From Planctomycetota bacterium (lineage in GTDB: Bacteria; Planctomycetota; UBA8742; UBA2392): a stretch of 64,000 nucleotides of DNA. The notes under the pieces were generated by a model. That model searched no databases and was not told the DNA's origin. It worked only from the letters and a program-made list of their open reading frames with translations. The stretch lies in contig JACKID010000002.1 in assembly GCA_020638675.1 (NCBI GenBank), positions 186,001-250,000 on the forward strand, in the 5' to 3' direction. Positions 8,657-17,294 of the stretch are shown in pieces (positions within the stretch are counted from its first letter, which is position 1; the number at the start of each line of letters is the position of its first letter). A program made the position numbers and the translations under genes.

Positions 8657-11600
8657 TCGGCCGGTGCGCGTTTGCCGAAGATGATGTGGACCCAGGTTTT
8701 TCCCGCGTTGCCGAAGTCATCGAGGATCGTGTACAGCAGCGGCACCAGCACGAGCGTGTAGACCATGCTGACCAGGATTCCTCCCAGCACCATGCGCCCC
8801 ATCGGGTAGTACGGCGTGCCGACGAAGTTGGCGTCGCCGATCGCCATCGGGATCAGCCCGAACGCCGTCGTCAGGCTGGTCAGCAGAATCGGGCGCATGC
8901 GCTGTCGCGCGGCCGTCTCGACGGCCTCTGTCCGGGGTACGCCGTCCTGGCGCAGTCGATTGATCAGGTCCACCAGCACGATGCCGTTGTTGACCACGAC
9001 GCCGATCAGCACCACCAGCCCCAGCCCGGTCATCACGTCGAACGGAGTGTTGCTCAGCCACAGCGCGCCGTAGCCGCCCAGCAACGCGCCCGGCACGCTG
9101 ACGACGAGAATGCAGACCGGCTTCAGGAAACTCTCGAACAGGAAGCACATCACCAGGAACACCAGCAGCCCGGCCCAGATCGTCGAGTTGAACAGCTCAC
9201 CAAAGCGCGCCTCAAAGTCACCGAAGCGGCCGCCCAGTTCCTGCGTGTAGCCCGCGGGAAATTTCACGCCCTCCATCGCCATGTTCACCTGCTGGCGGAT
9301 GCGATCGAGATCTTCCGTGCTGGTGGTGCCTACCACGCGCAGACTGGTCTGGCGGTTGCGCCGGCGGATTTCCCCCAGCCCGGACTTTGCCAGCCCGCTG
9401 GATTTCGTAATCGCCTTGGCCGCCACCGTGCCGCCGGTTCCCGTGAAGATGCGCGTCTCGTTCACGTCCTGCAGGTTGGGGTCGCGCGCGTTGCCCTGCG
9501 CATCGGCCGGTGCCGCGAACCGCACGCGCAGCGGCAGCAGGTTGTCGCCCTGCTGGAAGTCGCGCAGCGTCGTGCCGGACAACTGGAACGCGAGCACCTG
9601 CGAAAGCATGTTCGGCTCAACCCCGAATGCGGCCGCGCGCTGGCGGTCCACGCCGACCGTCACCTCGTCCAGCCCTTCGGCCGTGTCGACCTGCACGCCC
9701 TCAAGCCCCTCGATGCTCTGCAGGCGCACGGCCACTTCGTCCGCGAGCAGCAGAAGTTTCTCGGTGTCGGGTCCGTTCACGCGGATGCTGACTTCGCTGC
9801 TGCTGCTGCCGCCTTCGAACTGCCCGCGCAGCTCAACGCCGGCGCGCTCGGGCAGCGCTGCCATCATGTTCTTGTACAGCTCGCCGCTTTCGCCGACGCG
9901 GTCAGGCTGGACGTAGATCCAGAACTGCGCGCGCGAGGCGCTGAAGCTGACGCTCAGGGACTCGATGCCGAATTCCTGCTTCGCTTCCTCTTTGGTGCGC
10001 CCGTAGATCGCCTTGGCCTGTTCCTCGGTCATGCCGAGTTCTTTCACCGCGCGGTCGCGCTTTTCGCGCGCGTTCTCAACGCCGAGCAGGATGTCCTCGA
10101 CCTCGAACACGTACTTGGTCCAGATCGTGTCGCGCAGCGCCTGCGTGTCCTCCATCTGCCCCTTGATGCCGGTCGGGCCGGCGGGGATCTCGACCGAGCC
10201 CGTCGAGGCGCCACGCGCGAGGTCAAGCTGAATCAGCGCGCCCTCGGGCACGCTGTTCGCAAGCTCGTCCAGGTCCTCCTGCGAGTTCACCGGGCGGTTG
10301 TTGTAGCCCAGCACGTAGTCGCCCACGCGCGCCCCGGCCTTCGCCGCAAGGCTGCCTTCCGCGATCTCGGTAATCAGCAGCGCGCGCTTCTGGATCATGA
10401 TGTCCGAGCCGCCGGGGAAGCCGACGCGCAGGTTGATGCGGTCGCGGTTGCCCTGGTTCTGGTCGGTCTTGTCCATCGCGTCGCTGGCGAGCTTGAACAG
10501 CCCCATCGTCGCAATCAGCACCACCGGCACGAACATGAAGCGCATCGGCATCAGCCATTTGACCGTACGCACGTACGCCGCGGCGACTTTGTCCACGATC
10601 GGCGTCGAGGGCACGCCCTCCGCGTTGCGCCCGGCCACCAGCGCCACGGCCTCCCACAATGCGAAGCCGGGCACCAGCATCATGCGCGCGAGACCTTTGC
10701 GCTCACGCCAGCGATACAGCAGCTTGGCGCGCAGCCCGGTAAACCAGCGGCGCGTGCGCGACGTCTGCGCGGCCGTGAGCAAGCCCGCGCGGAACATGGT
10801 CATCGGGATTACCCCGATCGCGAGCACGATGCTGAACGCAAGACTGAGGCAAACCGGCAGCCCGATCTTTCCCATCACGAAGCTGATGAACTCCTCGCCC
10901 GCCAGGAAGATCACACTTACAAACACGATCACGGTTGTGCTGGTGGCCAGGATCAGCGCCAGCCCGACTTCGCCCGCGCCGCGCACGACCGCGGCCTCGG
11001 CCTGTTCGCCGAGCGCGTGTCTTCGGTAGACGTTCTCCGCGACGACGATGCTGTTGTCGAGCAACATGCCGCCCGCGAGCGTGAAGCCCATCAGCGCCAG
11101 CAGGTTGATGGTCTGGTCCATCAGGAACATCACGGCCAGCGTCAGCGTCATCGACAGCGGAATCGACAGCGCGATCACCAGCGCCAGACGCCAGCTCTTG
11201 AGGAACACGAGCAGCACAACGAACGCCAGCAGCCCGCCCCACGCCAGCGTCTCGAGCAGGTTGCCGATGCTCTCCTTGATCGTGTCGCCCTGGTTCCAGG
11301 CGATGCGCACGCTGAAGCCCTTCAGCTGCGGCTTGGATTTCAACTCCTCCAGCGCCTTCTCAACGCGCTCGCCGACGGCGACCGTGTTCGCGTCGCCGGT
11401 CTTGAAAATCATGCAGGTTGCGCCCCACTTGCCGTCGACGCGCACATAGCTGCTGACGCCGGCCGTCTCGTAGACACCCTTGTGGCTTTCGCCCTCCGAG
11501 ATTCCGTGGCGCGTAATGTCGGACACGCGCAATCCCGGGCGCACCGGCAGGTTTTCGATCTCCTCGATGCTGTGGAAGCGCGAATCGGCCACGAGGTAGA

Positions 11601-12366
11601 CGTCACGTTCCTGCACCTGGCCTGAGCCGAGGTCCATCTTCTGGCGCACGGTGGTCTTGCCGGCCGGCGCGCGGAAATTGTCGCCGCGCAGGCGCTGCAG
11701 CAGCTCGGACAGGTTTACGCCGTAGGCGCGCGTTTTCTCCGGGTCGAGGTCCACGGCGATGAACTTGCGCCGCGTGCCGAAGAAGGAAACGCTGGCCACG
11801 CCGTCGACGGATTCCAGGTAGGGCTGGATCACGTTCTCGAGCGTCAGGTCCGGCTCGATGGCGCTTGCCTCCCACGAGAAGTTCACGAACGCGATCGGCC
11901 AGCCGCCGCTGCTGCCTCGGAAGCGGCGCACCTGGATGCGCCCGACGTCGCTGGGCAGGCGCAGGCGCGCGCGCTCGACGGCCGCCATGATCTCGGCGTA
12001 GGCCTCGTCCATGTCCCGGTCGCCGTCGAATTCGAGGTCGAAGTCCGCGCCGTCGCGCGACGAAGTGGCATTCAGGTCCTGCACGCCGGGAATGGTCGAT
12101 AGTTCCGCCTCGACCGGCAGCGTCACCTCACGTTCTACAGTTAAAGGAGAGACGGTGTCGCCGGCCTTGTTGTAGGGCACCGAAACGCTGAGCGACTTGG
12201 GCTCAAACCCCGCCGGGAAAAGCTCCACGGGCGTGAGCTGCAGGCTGATGACGCCCAGCACCGTGGTGGCAAGCAGCAACACGGTCACCGTCACCGGCCG
12301 GCGCGCAAAGAACGCCAGGATCGGGTGCTGTTCGCGGGCCTGCATGGGCGTGAACAGGTCCTTCAT
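8653..12366 (-). CDS. RND-family efflux transporter with inserted PDZ domain
   Basis: This inner-membrane proton-driven transporter is 1237 aa, longer than the roughly 1030-1050 aa usual for the family. It has an N-terminal TM helix after ILAFFARRPVTVTVLLLA, a first periplasmic porter region, and a TM bundle (about residues 370-560) with GGMLLDNSIVVAEN, whose Asp fits the TM4 proton-relay position. A second bundle at the C-terminus contains GVVVNNGIVLVDLINRLR. After the TM near residue 625 there is an extra segment (about 655-745) that reads as a PDZ domain (ITEIAEGSLAAKAGARVGDYVLGYNNRPV), followed by a charged helical stretch. No adaptor or outer-membrane channel gene is adjacent. The substrate is unknown. 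Confidence 0.88.
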   Translation of the reverse strand: MKDLFTPMQAREQHPILAFFARRPVTVTVLLLATTVLGVISLQLTPVELFPAGFEPKSLSVSVPYNKAGDTVSPLTVEREVTLPVEAELSTIPGVQDLNATSSRDGADFDLEFDGDRDMDEAYAEIMAAVERARLRLPSDVGRIQVRRFRGSSGGWPIAFVNFSWEASAIEPDLTLENVIQPYLESVDGVASVSFFGTRRKFIAVDLDPEKTRAYGVNLSELLQRLRGDNFRAPAGKTTVRQKMDLGSGQVQERDVYLVADSRFHSIEEIENLPVRPGLRVSDITRHGISEGESHKGVYETAGVSSYVRVDGKWGATCMIFKTGDANTVAVGERVEKALEELKSKPQLKGFSVRIAWNQGDTIKESIGNLLETLAWGGLLAFVVLLVFLKSWRLALVIALSIPLSMTLTLAVMFLMDQTINLLALMGFTLAGGMLLDNSIVVAENVYRRHALGEQAEAAVVRGAGEVGLALILATSTTVIVFVSVIFLAGEEFISFVMGKIGLPVCLSLAFSIVLAIGVIPMTMFRAGLLTAAQTSRTRRWFTGLRAKLLYRWRERKGLARMMLVPGFALWEAVALVAGRNAEGVPSTPIVDKVAAAYVRTVKWLMPMRFMFVPVVLIATMGLFKLASDAMDKTDQNQGNRDRINLRVGFPGGSDIMIQKRALLITEIAEGSLAAKAGARVGDYVLGYNNRPVNSQEDLDELANSVPEGALIQLDLARGASTGSVEIPAGPTGIKGQMEDTQALRDTIWTKYVFEVEDILLGVENAREKRDRAVKELGMTEEQAKAIYGRTKEEAKQEFGIESLSVSFSASRAQFWIYVQPDRVGESGELYKNMMAALPERAGVELRGQFEGGSSSSEVSIRVNGPDTEKLLLLADEVAVRLQSIEGLEGVQVDTAEGLDEVTVGVDRQRAAAFGVEPNMLSQVLAFQLSGTTLRDFQQGDNLLPLRVRFAAPADAQGNARDPNLQDVNETRIFTGTGGTVAAKAITKSSGLAKSGLGEIRRRNRQTSLRVVGTTSTEDLDRIRQQVNMAMEGVKFPAGYTQELGGRFGDFEARFGELFNSTIWAGLLVFLVMCFLFESFLKPVCILVVSVPGALLGGYGALWLSNTPFDVMTGLGLVVLIGVVVNNGIVLVDLINRLRQDGVPRTEAVETAARQRMRPILLTSLTTAFGLIPMAIGDANFVGTPYYPMGRMVLGGILVSMVYTLVLVPLLYTILDDFGNAGKTWVHIIFGKRAPAD

Positions 12367-12386
12367 GAATACAGTTATACGGACGA

Positions 12387-12460
12387 GCAGGGGTTTGGGG
12401 CATAGGAGTTAGGGCTTGGGGACCCTGCCGCGCCCTTGCCCCATGCCCGAAGCCCCACGG
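12387..12460. repeat. GGGCAT/GGGCTT short-motif inverted repeat
   Basis: G-rich text (GGGGCATAGGAGTTAGGGCT at 12397-12416) faces its approximate complement (CCCTTGCCCCATGCCCGAAG near 12433-12452). It occupies the gap between the divergent RND gene and the small gene at 12553. It resembles the other short-motif inverted repeats in this window in layout but not in sequence. Confidence 0.5.
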
Positions 12461-12552
12461 CCTGAATCCCGGGTGCAGATTGCAGTCATTCGGTACTTCT
12501 TTGATTGAAGATCAGCCCGCTTGTCAGTCGATCTACGTTCGGGAATGCCGCT

Positions 12553-12927
12553 ATGAAAAAGATCTACTTCCTGACCAGGCCTGTGGGCGCCGCAACGCGG
12601 TCCGGAAAGTGGCGTAACCGGCTGAAGAACACCTACAAGAGCACGGACGCCATCCGCGACATCATCGACTGGACCACCGAAGGCCGCGAGTTCTACGTCG
12701 CGATCATCTTCCACTCGACCGGCGAGCGCCGTGTGTTCCACATGAACCCGCCCGGCAGCGCCGAGATCTGCACCGACTTCGCCACCAAGCGCCCGGTGCT
12801 GAACGTGATCGACCAGATCCTGCGCCTGACAGCCCAGAACGCCGACATCGACATCTGCCTGCTGCAACGCCGCCGCGGTGGAAACCCCGACAGCGGCCGC
12901 TGGGACGGCCCCCCCAGCGCGGCGTAA
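12553..12927 (+). CDS. Small hypothetical protein, cytoplasmic
   Basis: The protein is 124 aa from the ATG at 12553 (MKKIYFLTRPVGAATRSGKW). An in-frame TTG at 12505 would add 16 poor residues. The sequence is basic at the N-terminus with a central beta-like region (EFYVAIIFHSTGERRVFHM) and a Gly/Pro/Arg tail. There is no signal peptide, membrane segment or family I recognise. It stands alone between the divergent RND gene and the Rrf2 operon and is followed by a hairpin. Confidence 0.6.
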   Translation: MKKIYFLTRPVGAATRSGKWRNRLKNTYKSTDAIRDIIDWTTEGREFYVAIIFHSTGERRVFHMNPPGSAEICTDFATKRPVLNVIDQILRLTAQNADIDICLLQRRRGGNPDSGRWDGPPSAA

Positions 12928-12947
12928 CACCCAAGCTGACTGACACA

Positions 12948-12972
12948 CCCCGTGAAAACTTTTTTCGTGGGG
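12948..12972 (+). terminator. Possible hairpin terminator after the 12553 gene
   Basis: An 11-bp stem (12948-12958 with 12962-12972) has CCCC/GGGG at its base, two G-U pairs and four A-U pairs at the top. No T-run follows, so as a rho-independent terminator it is only moderately convincing. It ends 10 bases before the operator-like palindrome. Confidence 0.45.
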
Positions 12973-12981
12973 CTTGATTAT

Positions 12982-13009
12982 ATAACGGCGTTATTTATAA
13001 CGCCGTTAT
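12982..13009. promoter_or_regulatory. Operator-like double palindrome upstream of the Rrf2 gene
   Basis: Two 13-bp boxes, ATAACGGCGTTAT (12982-12994) and ATAACGCCGTTAT (12997-13009), are separated by TT. Each box is an ATAAC-N3-GTTAT palindrome and together they form a larger perfect inverted repeat. The position, about 250 bases before the Rrf2-type start, suggests an autoregulatory binding site. The rest of the 12928-13262 gap contains no other clear signal. Confidence 0.6.
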
Positions 13010-13262
13010 GCACACACTTCGCCAACAGCCCTGCGATTCGTGCGATCTGCATACGGGCCTTATCGATACCGCCCGCGCTCGGCGACCGCACCAGTCCACA
13101 TTTTATTGCGGACTAATAGAGTCTCTTTCTCCGCGTAAACCCCGTTCCGCACGCAACCGTCGCGGCGAAAGGCGGGCTTGCGTAATACATGCCACCGCAA
13201 TACTTTCTCGGCCTGCTACCAGTACCAAAACAGTCTGGATTGATCCTTCGCGAGGCTCGAAA

Positions 13263-13730
13263 GTGATCATTACCTCCAAATCGGATTACGGGCTAAGGGC
13301 GGCGCTATACCTTGCCGAACGCGGTGTGCGCGTGCGTCTGCGCGACATCAGCGCCAGCCAGCACATCCCCGAAAGCGTCTGCGCACAGGTCATGCGCAAG
13401 CTGGTGGCCGCGCAGATCGTGCTTTCACAGGCCGGACCGGCGGGCGGCTACACACTGGCGCGTTCACCGGAGACGATCTCGGTTGCCAGCGTGCTCTCGG
13501 CCGCTGACCGTGACATCTGCATTTTCCGCTGCGTCGAGGATGGCCCCGAGGGGCTGCCGGGCTGCGACTGCGACCTCGACGGCAAGTGTGCGTTCCAGAT
13601 GGTGCTGAAGGGCTTCGGCAAAGGCATTGCCGACTACCTCGACCATCTGTCGCTGGCCGACCTGCGCGAGCAGAACGGCAGGCTTCCTGAATTTCATCTT
13701 CCTGCACTCACCGCTGGAAAGGCGAGCTGA
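13263..13730 (+). CDS. Rrf2-family transcriptional regulator, Cys-rich
   Basis: The protein is 155 aa from a GTG at 13263 preceded by GAGG. This start gives the normal Rrf2 opening (ITSKSDYGLRAALYLAERG), whereas an ATG at 13008 would add 85 unrelated residues. The winged-helix region includes ISASQHIPESVCAQVMRKL (recognition helix) and GPAGGYTLARSPETIS (wing). The sensor part has Cys86, Cys90, Cys101, Cys103 and Cys109, denser than usual, suggesting an Fe-S or thiol/metal sensor. The stop TGA overlaps the next start by one base (TGATG), so it is translationally coupled to the activase gene. It probably controls this operon through the palindromes at 12982-13009. Confidence 0.88.
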   Translation: MIITSKSDYGLRAALYLAERGVRVRLRDISASQHIPESVCAQVMRKLVAAQIVLSQAGPAGGYTLARSPETISVASVLSAADRDICIFRCVEDGPEGLPGCDCDLDGKCAFQMVLKGFGKGIADYLDHLSLADLREQNGRLPEFHLPALTAGKAS

Positions 13731-16700
13731 TGTCGAACGAGAAGCAACTTCCGGATGAGCTGATCATCGGTCTCGACGTAGGCAGCACCACGGTCAAGGC
13801 CGTCGTGATGCACCCCGAGAACAACGAAATCCTGTGGTCCGACTATCGCCGCCACGAAACCAAGCAGCCTGAAAAGGTGCTGGAGTTCCTGAAGGAAATC
13901 ACCGCGGCGTTCCCGAACCACAAGAAGGAAAAGATCCGCCTGTTCATCACCGGCAGCGGCGGCGGCAGCATCGCGCCGCTGGTCGGCGCGAAGTTCGTGC
14001 AGGAGGTGAACGCGGTCAGCCTCGCGGTCGAGATCTTCTACCCGAGCGCGGGCAGCGTGATCGAGCTCGGCGGACAGGACGCCAAGATCATCATCTGGAA
14101 GGAAGACCCGAACGGCGGCAAGCGCAAGATTCCGTCGATGAACGACAAATGCGCCGGCGGCACCGGCGCGGTGATCGACAAGATCAACGCCAAGGTCAAG
14201 CTGACCATCCCTGAGCTGGTCGCGCTGGATTACCACGGCGTGAAGCTGCACCCCGTCGCCGGCAAGTGCGGCGTGTTCGCCGAGACCGACATCAACGGGC
14301 TGCAGAAGCAGGGCGTGCCGCCCTCCGAGCTGATGGCCTCGCTGTTTGAAGCCATCGTGCAGCAGAACCTGTCCGTACTCACGCGCGGCAACACGCTGCG
14401 CCCTGTGTGTCTCCTGCTGGGCGGGCCGAACACGTTCATTCCGGCCATGCAGGACGCCTGGCGCCACAACATCATGAAGGTGTGGGAAGAGCGCAAGTTC
14501 CCGCTGCCCGAGAACCCGGACCCGATGAAGCTGATCGTGGTGCCCGACAACGCCCAGTACTTCGCGGCTATCGGCGCGGTGCTGTACGGCAAGAACGAAG
14601 ACCCGGAAGTCGCGCGCTTTTCCGGCATCGAGGCGCTGCAGGAATTCGTCGAGGTCGGGCGCGACAAGATGCGCGCGGCCGGCGGCGCGGCCAAGAGCCT
14701 GTCCAAGTCGCCCGAAGAGCTCAACGAGTTCAAAGAGCAGTACACGATCCCCAAGCACACCTTCCCCGAGTTCAAGCCGGGCGAAATCGTCGAGGGCTGG
14801 GTCGGCATCGACGGCGGCAGCACAAGCACCAAGGCCGTGCTGCTGAACAAGGACGGCAAGCTGATCGGCGCCTACTACGACCTCAGCAAGGGCAACCCGA
14901 TCGAGGACACCAAGGTCGTGATGGCCGGGCTGCGCGACTCGATCGAGTCGCAGGGGGCCACGCTCAAGATCATGGGCGTCGGCACCACCGGCTACGCCAA
15001 GGACATTTTGAAGGACACCATCGGGGCGGACGTCGCGCTGGTGGAGACGGTTGCACACACACAGGCGGCGCTGCACTTCTACGACAACGTGGACGTGATC
15101 GTCGACGTCGGCGGCCAGGACATCAAGGTCATCATGCTCAAGAACGGGCGTGTGGCCGACTTCAAGCTCAATACCCAGTGCAGCGCGGGCAACGGCTACT
15201 TCCTGCAGAGCACGTCCTCACGCTTCGGGCACCCCATCGAGAACTTCGCGGACATCGCCTTCAAGGCCAAGGGCCTGCCGGTGTTCAGCTACGGCTGCGC
15301 CGTGTTCATGGAATCCGACATCGTCAACTTCCAGCAGCTCGGCTGGAGCGCCGACCAGATCATGGCCGGGCTCGCCCACGTGCTGCCGAAGAACATCTGG
15401 CTGTACGTCGTGCAGGAGCCGAACCTGGCAAAGCTCGGGCGCAAGTTCATCCTGCAGGGCGGCACGCAGCGCAACCTCGCGGCCGTGAAGGCGCAGGTCG
15501 ACTTCATCAAGGGCAAGGTGCCCGACGCCGAAGTCATCGTGCACAAGTTCTGCGGCGAATCCGGCGCGATCGGCTGCGGCATCGAGGCGATCCGCGTCAC
15601 GCAGCGCACGGGCCACACGCACTTCATCGGCATGGACGCGCTGCTGGGCCTCGGCTTCAGCAGCAAGCGCGACGAATCCACCCGCTGCTACTTCTGCAAG
15701 AACAAGTGCCTGCGCACGTTCATCGACACCAAGACGCCCGCCGGTGACGAACGCCGTTTCATCATCGCCACGTGCGAAAAGGGCACGGTCGAAGACGTTG
15801 CCAAGATGCGCGACATCAAGGGCAAGATGGACGAGAAGAAGAAGCACAACCCGAACTTCGTCGATCTCGCCGCCAAGAAGGTGTTCGAGAGCTTCAATGT
15901 CACGCCGGTCCTGAAGGAAGACAAGCGCGGGATGCTCAGCCGCTTCCGCCTGCCCGGCGTGAAGGAGCAGCTTGAGAAGCGCGCCCGCATCAAGGACATC
16001 AAGATCGGCATGCCGCGCGCGCTGAACATGTACAGCACGGGCACCTTCTGGAAGACGTACCTCGAGGCCATCGGAGTCAACCCGAAGAACATCACCTGGT
16101 CCGACTTCACCAACGAAGAGCTGTACAAGAAGGGCTCGCGACGCGGCAGCATTGACCAGTGCTTCCCGGCCAAGGTCAGCCTCGCGCACGTGCACGACCT
16201 CGTGTACGCCAAGAAGAAGCCGGACGTCATCATGTTCCCCATCCCGAACACGCTGCCGACCGACATGACGGACATGCTCGACTCATGCTCGTGCCCCACC
16301 GTCACGGCGACGCCGGAAGTGGTCAAGGCCGCCTTCACCAAGGAAGGCGACATCTTCAAGGACCAGGGCATCGAGTACTGGGACCCGGTGGTGGACCTCT
16401 ACCGCCCGGCGCTGGCCGAGAAGCAGATGTTCAAGTTCTTCAGCGACAAGTTCGGCATCAGCAAGGAAGAAAACGCCGCGGCGCTCAAGCAGGCGTTTGC
16501 CGCGCTGGAACATTTCAAGGTCAACGTCCTGCGCGAGCCCGCCCGCAAGGTGCTCGACAAGCTCAAGGCCGACGGCAAGCTCGGCGTCGTGCTGCTGGCT
16601 CGCCCGTACCACCACGACCCGGGCCTGAACCACGAGATCGTCGAGGAGCTGCAGATGATGGGCTACCCCGTCTTCAGCCTCGACAGCCTGCCGATTGACC

Positions 16701-17170
16701 AAGACGTGCTCGAGGAAGTCTTCGGCGCCGACGTGAAGGCCGGCAACATCCCCAACGGGATGGCCGTGACGGACGTCTGGAAGAACGCCTACTCGACGAA
16801 CAGCGCGCAGAAGCTGTGGGCGGCCAAGTACGTGGCGCGGCACCCGAACCTGATCGGGCTGGATCTTTCATCATTCAAGTGCGGCCACGACGCGCCGATC
16901 TACAGCGCCGTAGAGGAAATCGTGACGGACAGCCTGACGCCGTACTTCACCTTCCACGACATCGACGAAAACAAGCCGACCGGCGCCATCAAGATCCGCA
17001 CCGAGACGATCGACTACTTCCTCAAGCGCTACATCGAGGACATGCAGGACAAGAAGGCAAAGAAGACCGAGCTGTTGCAGAAGCTCGAGGCCAAGAAGGC
17101 CGAACTGATCGCCAAACAACAGGCCGAGCAGGACCAGTCAGACCCGGCGCTGGCGTCCGTCAGTTCCTGA
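13730..17170 (+). CDS. Two-headed BcrA/BadF-type ATP-dependent activase with DUF2229 domain
   Basis: This 1146-aa protein belongs to the family that uses ATP hydrolysis to push electrons into 2-hydroxyacyl-CoA dehydratases or related Fe-S reductases. It has two ASKHA ATPase modules in one chain: about 10-330 (GLDVGSTTVKAVV, ELGGQDAKI, NDKCAGGTGA, KCGVFAETDI) and about 355-640 (GIDGGSTSTKAVLL, VDVGGQDIKVI, NTQCSAGNGY, YGCAVFMESDI). In single-module activases the Cys of NDKC and of GCxVFAES from each subunit hold a bridging [4Fe-4S] cluster; here both halves carry both Cys. A Cys cluster (CYFCKNKCLR) follows, then a DUF2229-type domain (KIGMPRALNMYSTGTFW onward) and a Lys/Glu-rich tail. It is coupled to the Rrf2 gene and cotranscribed toward 20545. 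Confidence 0.9.
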   Translation: MSNEKQLPDELIIGLDVGSTTVKAVVMHPENNEILWSDYRRHETKQPEKVLEFLKEITAAFPNHKKEKIRLFITGSGGGSIAPLVGAKFVQEVNAVSLAVEIFYPSAGSVIELGGQDAKIIIWKEDPNGGKRKIPSMNDKCAGGTGAVIDKINAKVKLTIPELVALDYHGVKLHPVAGKCGVFAETDINGLQKQGVPPSELMASLFEAIVQQNLSVLTRGNTLRPVCLLLGGPNTFIPAMQDAWRHNIMKVWEERKFPLPENPDPMKLIVVPDNAQYFAAIGAVLYGKNEDPEVARFSGIEALQEFVEVGRDKMRAAGGAAKSLSKSPEELNEFKEQYTIPKHTFPEFKPGEIVEGWVGIDGGSTSTKAVLLNKDGKLIGAYYDLSKGNPIEDTKVVMAGLRDSIESQGATLKIMGVGTTGYAKDILKDTIGADVALVETVAHTQAALHFYDNVDVIVDVGGQDIKVIMLKNGRVADFKLNTQCSAGNGYFLQSTSSRFGHPIENFADIAFKAKGLPVFSYGCAVFMESDIVNFQQLGWSADQIMAGLAHVLPKNIWLYVVQEPNLAKLGRKFILQGGTQRNLAAVKAQVDFIKGKVPDAEVIVHKFCGESGAIGCGIEAIRVTQRTGHTHFIGMDALLGLGFSSKRDESTRCYFCKNKCLRTFIDTKTPAGDERRFIIATCEKGTVEDVAKMRDIKGKMDEKKKHNPNFVDLAAKKVFESFNVTPVLKEDKRGMLSRFRLPGVKEQLEKRARIKDIKIGMPRALNMYSTGTFWKTYLEAIGVNPKNITWSDFTNEELYKKGSRRGSIDQCFPAKVSLAHVHDLVYAKKKPDVIMFPIPNTLPTDMTDMLDSCSCPTVTATPEVVKAAFTKEGDIFKDQGIEYWDPVVDLYRPALAEKQMFKFFSDKFGISKEENAAALKQAFAALEHFKVNVLREPARKVLDKLKADGKLGVVLLARPYHHDPGLNHEIVEELQMMGYPVFSLDSLPIDQDVLEEVFGADVKAGNIPNGMAVTDVWKNAYSTNSAQKLWAAKYVARHPNLIGLDLSSFKCGHDAPIYSAVEEIVTDSLTPYFTFHDIDENKPTGAIKIRTETIDYFLKRYIEDMQDKKAKKTELLQKLEAKKAELIAKQQAEQDQSDPALASVSS

Positions 17171-17183
17171 CGGACAAGGGTGG

Positions 17184-17290
17184 CCGGTGGTCAGTGACCA
17201 GTGGCCGGAAGAAGCAGAGACGACAGCGGAAAAGTGAAACCGGCGGTTGTACTTTCTGACCACTGACCACCGGACACTGACCACTGGATA
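17184..17290. repeat. GTCAGTG/CACTGAC short-motif inverted repeat
   Basis: CCGGTGGTCAGTG (17184-17196) is the exact complement of CACTGACCACCGG (17261-17273). Further copies of GACCAGTGGCC and GACACTGACCACTGG flank these. It fills the gap between the activase and coiled-coil genes, ending just before the ATG at 17295. Confidence 0.7.
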
Positions 17291-17294
17291 CAAA

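Noticed and set aside
8686..11625. 979-codon open frame on the plus strand opposite the RND gene
   Set aside because: Its translation is His/Arg/Gln-rich low-complexity text without motifs, the expected shadow of a high-GC gene. The minus strand encodes an obvious RND protein.
13008..13262. N-terminal extension of the Rrf2 gene from an ATG at 13008
   Set aside because: The 85 extra residues look like translated intergenic DNA and the Rrf2 fold begins at the GTG at 13263. The ATG overlaps the operator palindrome.
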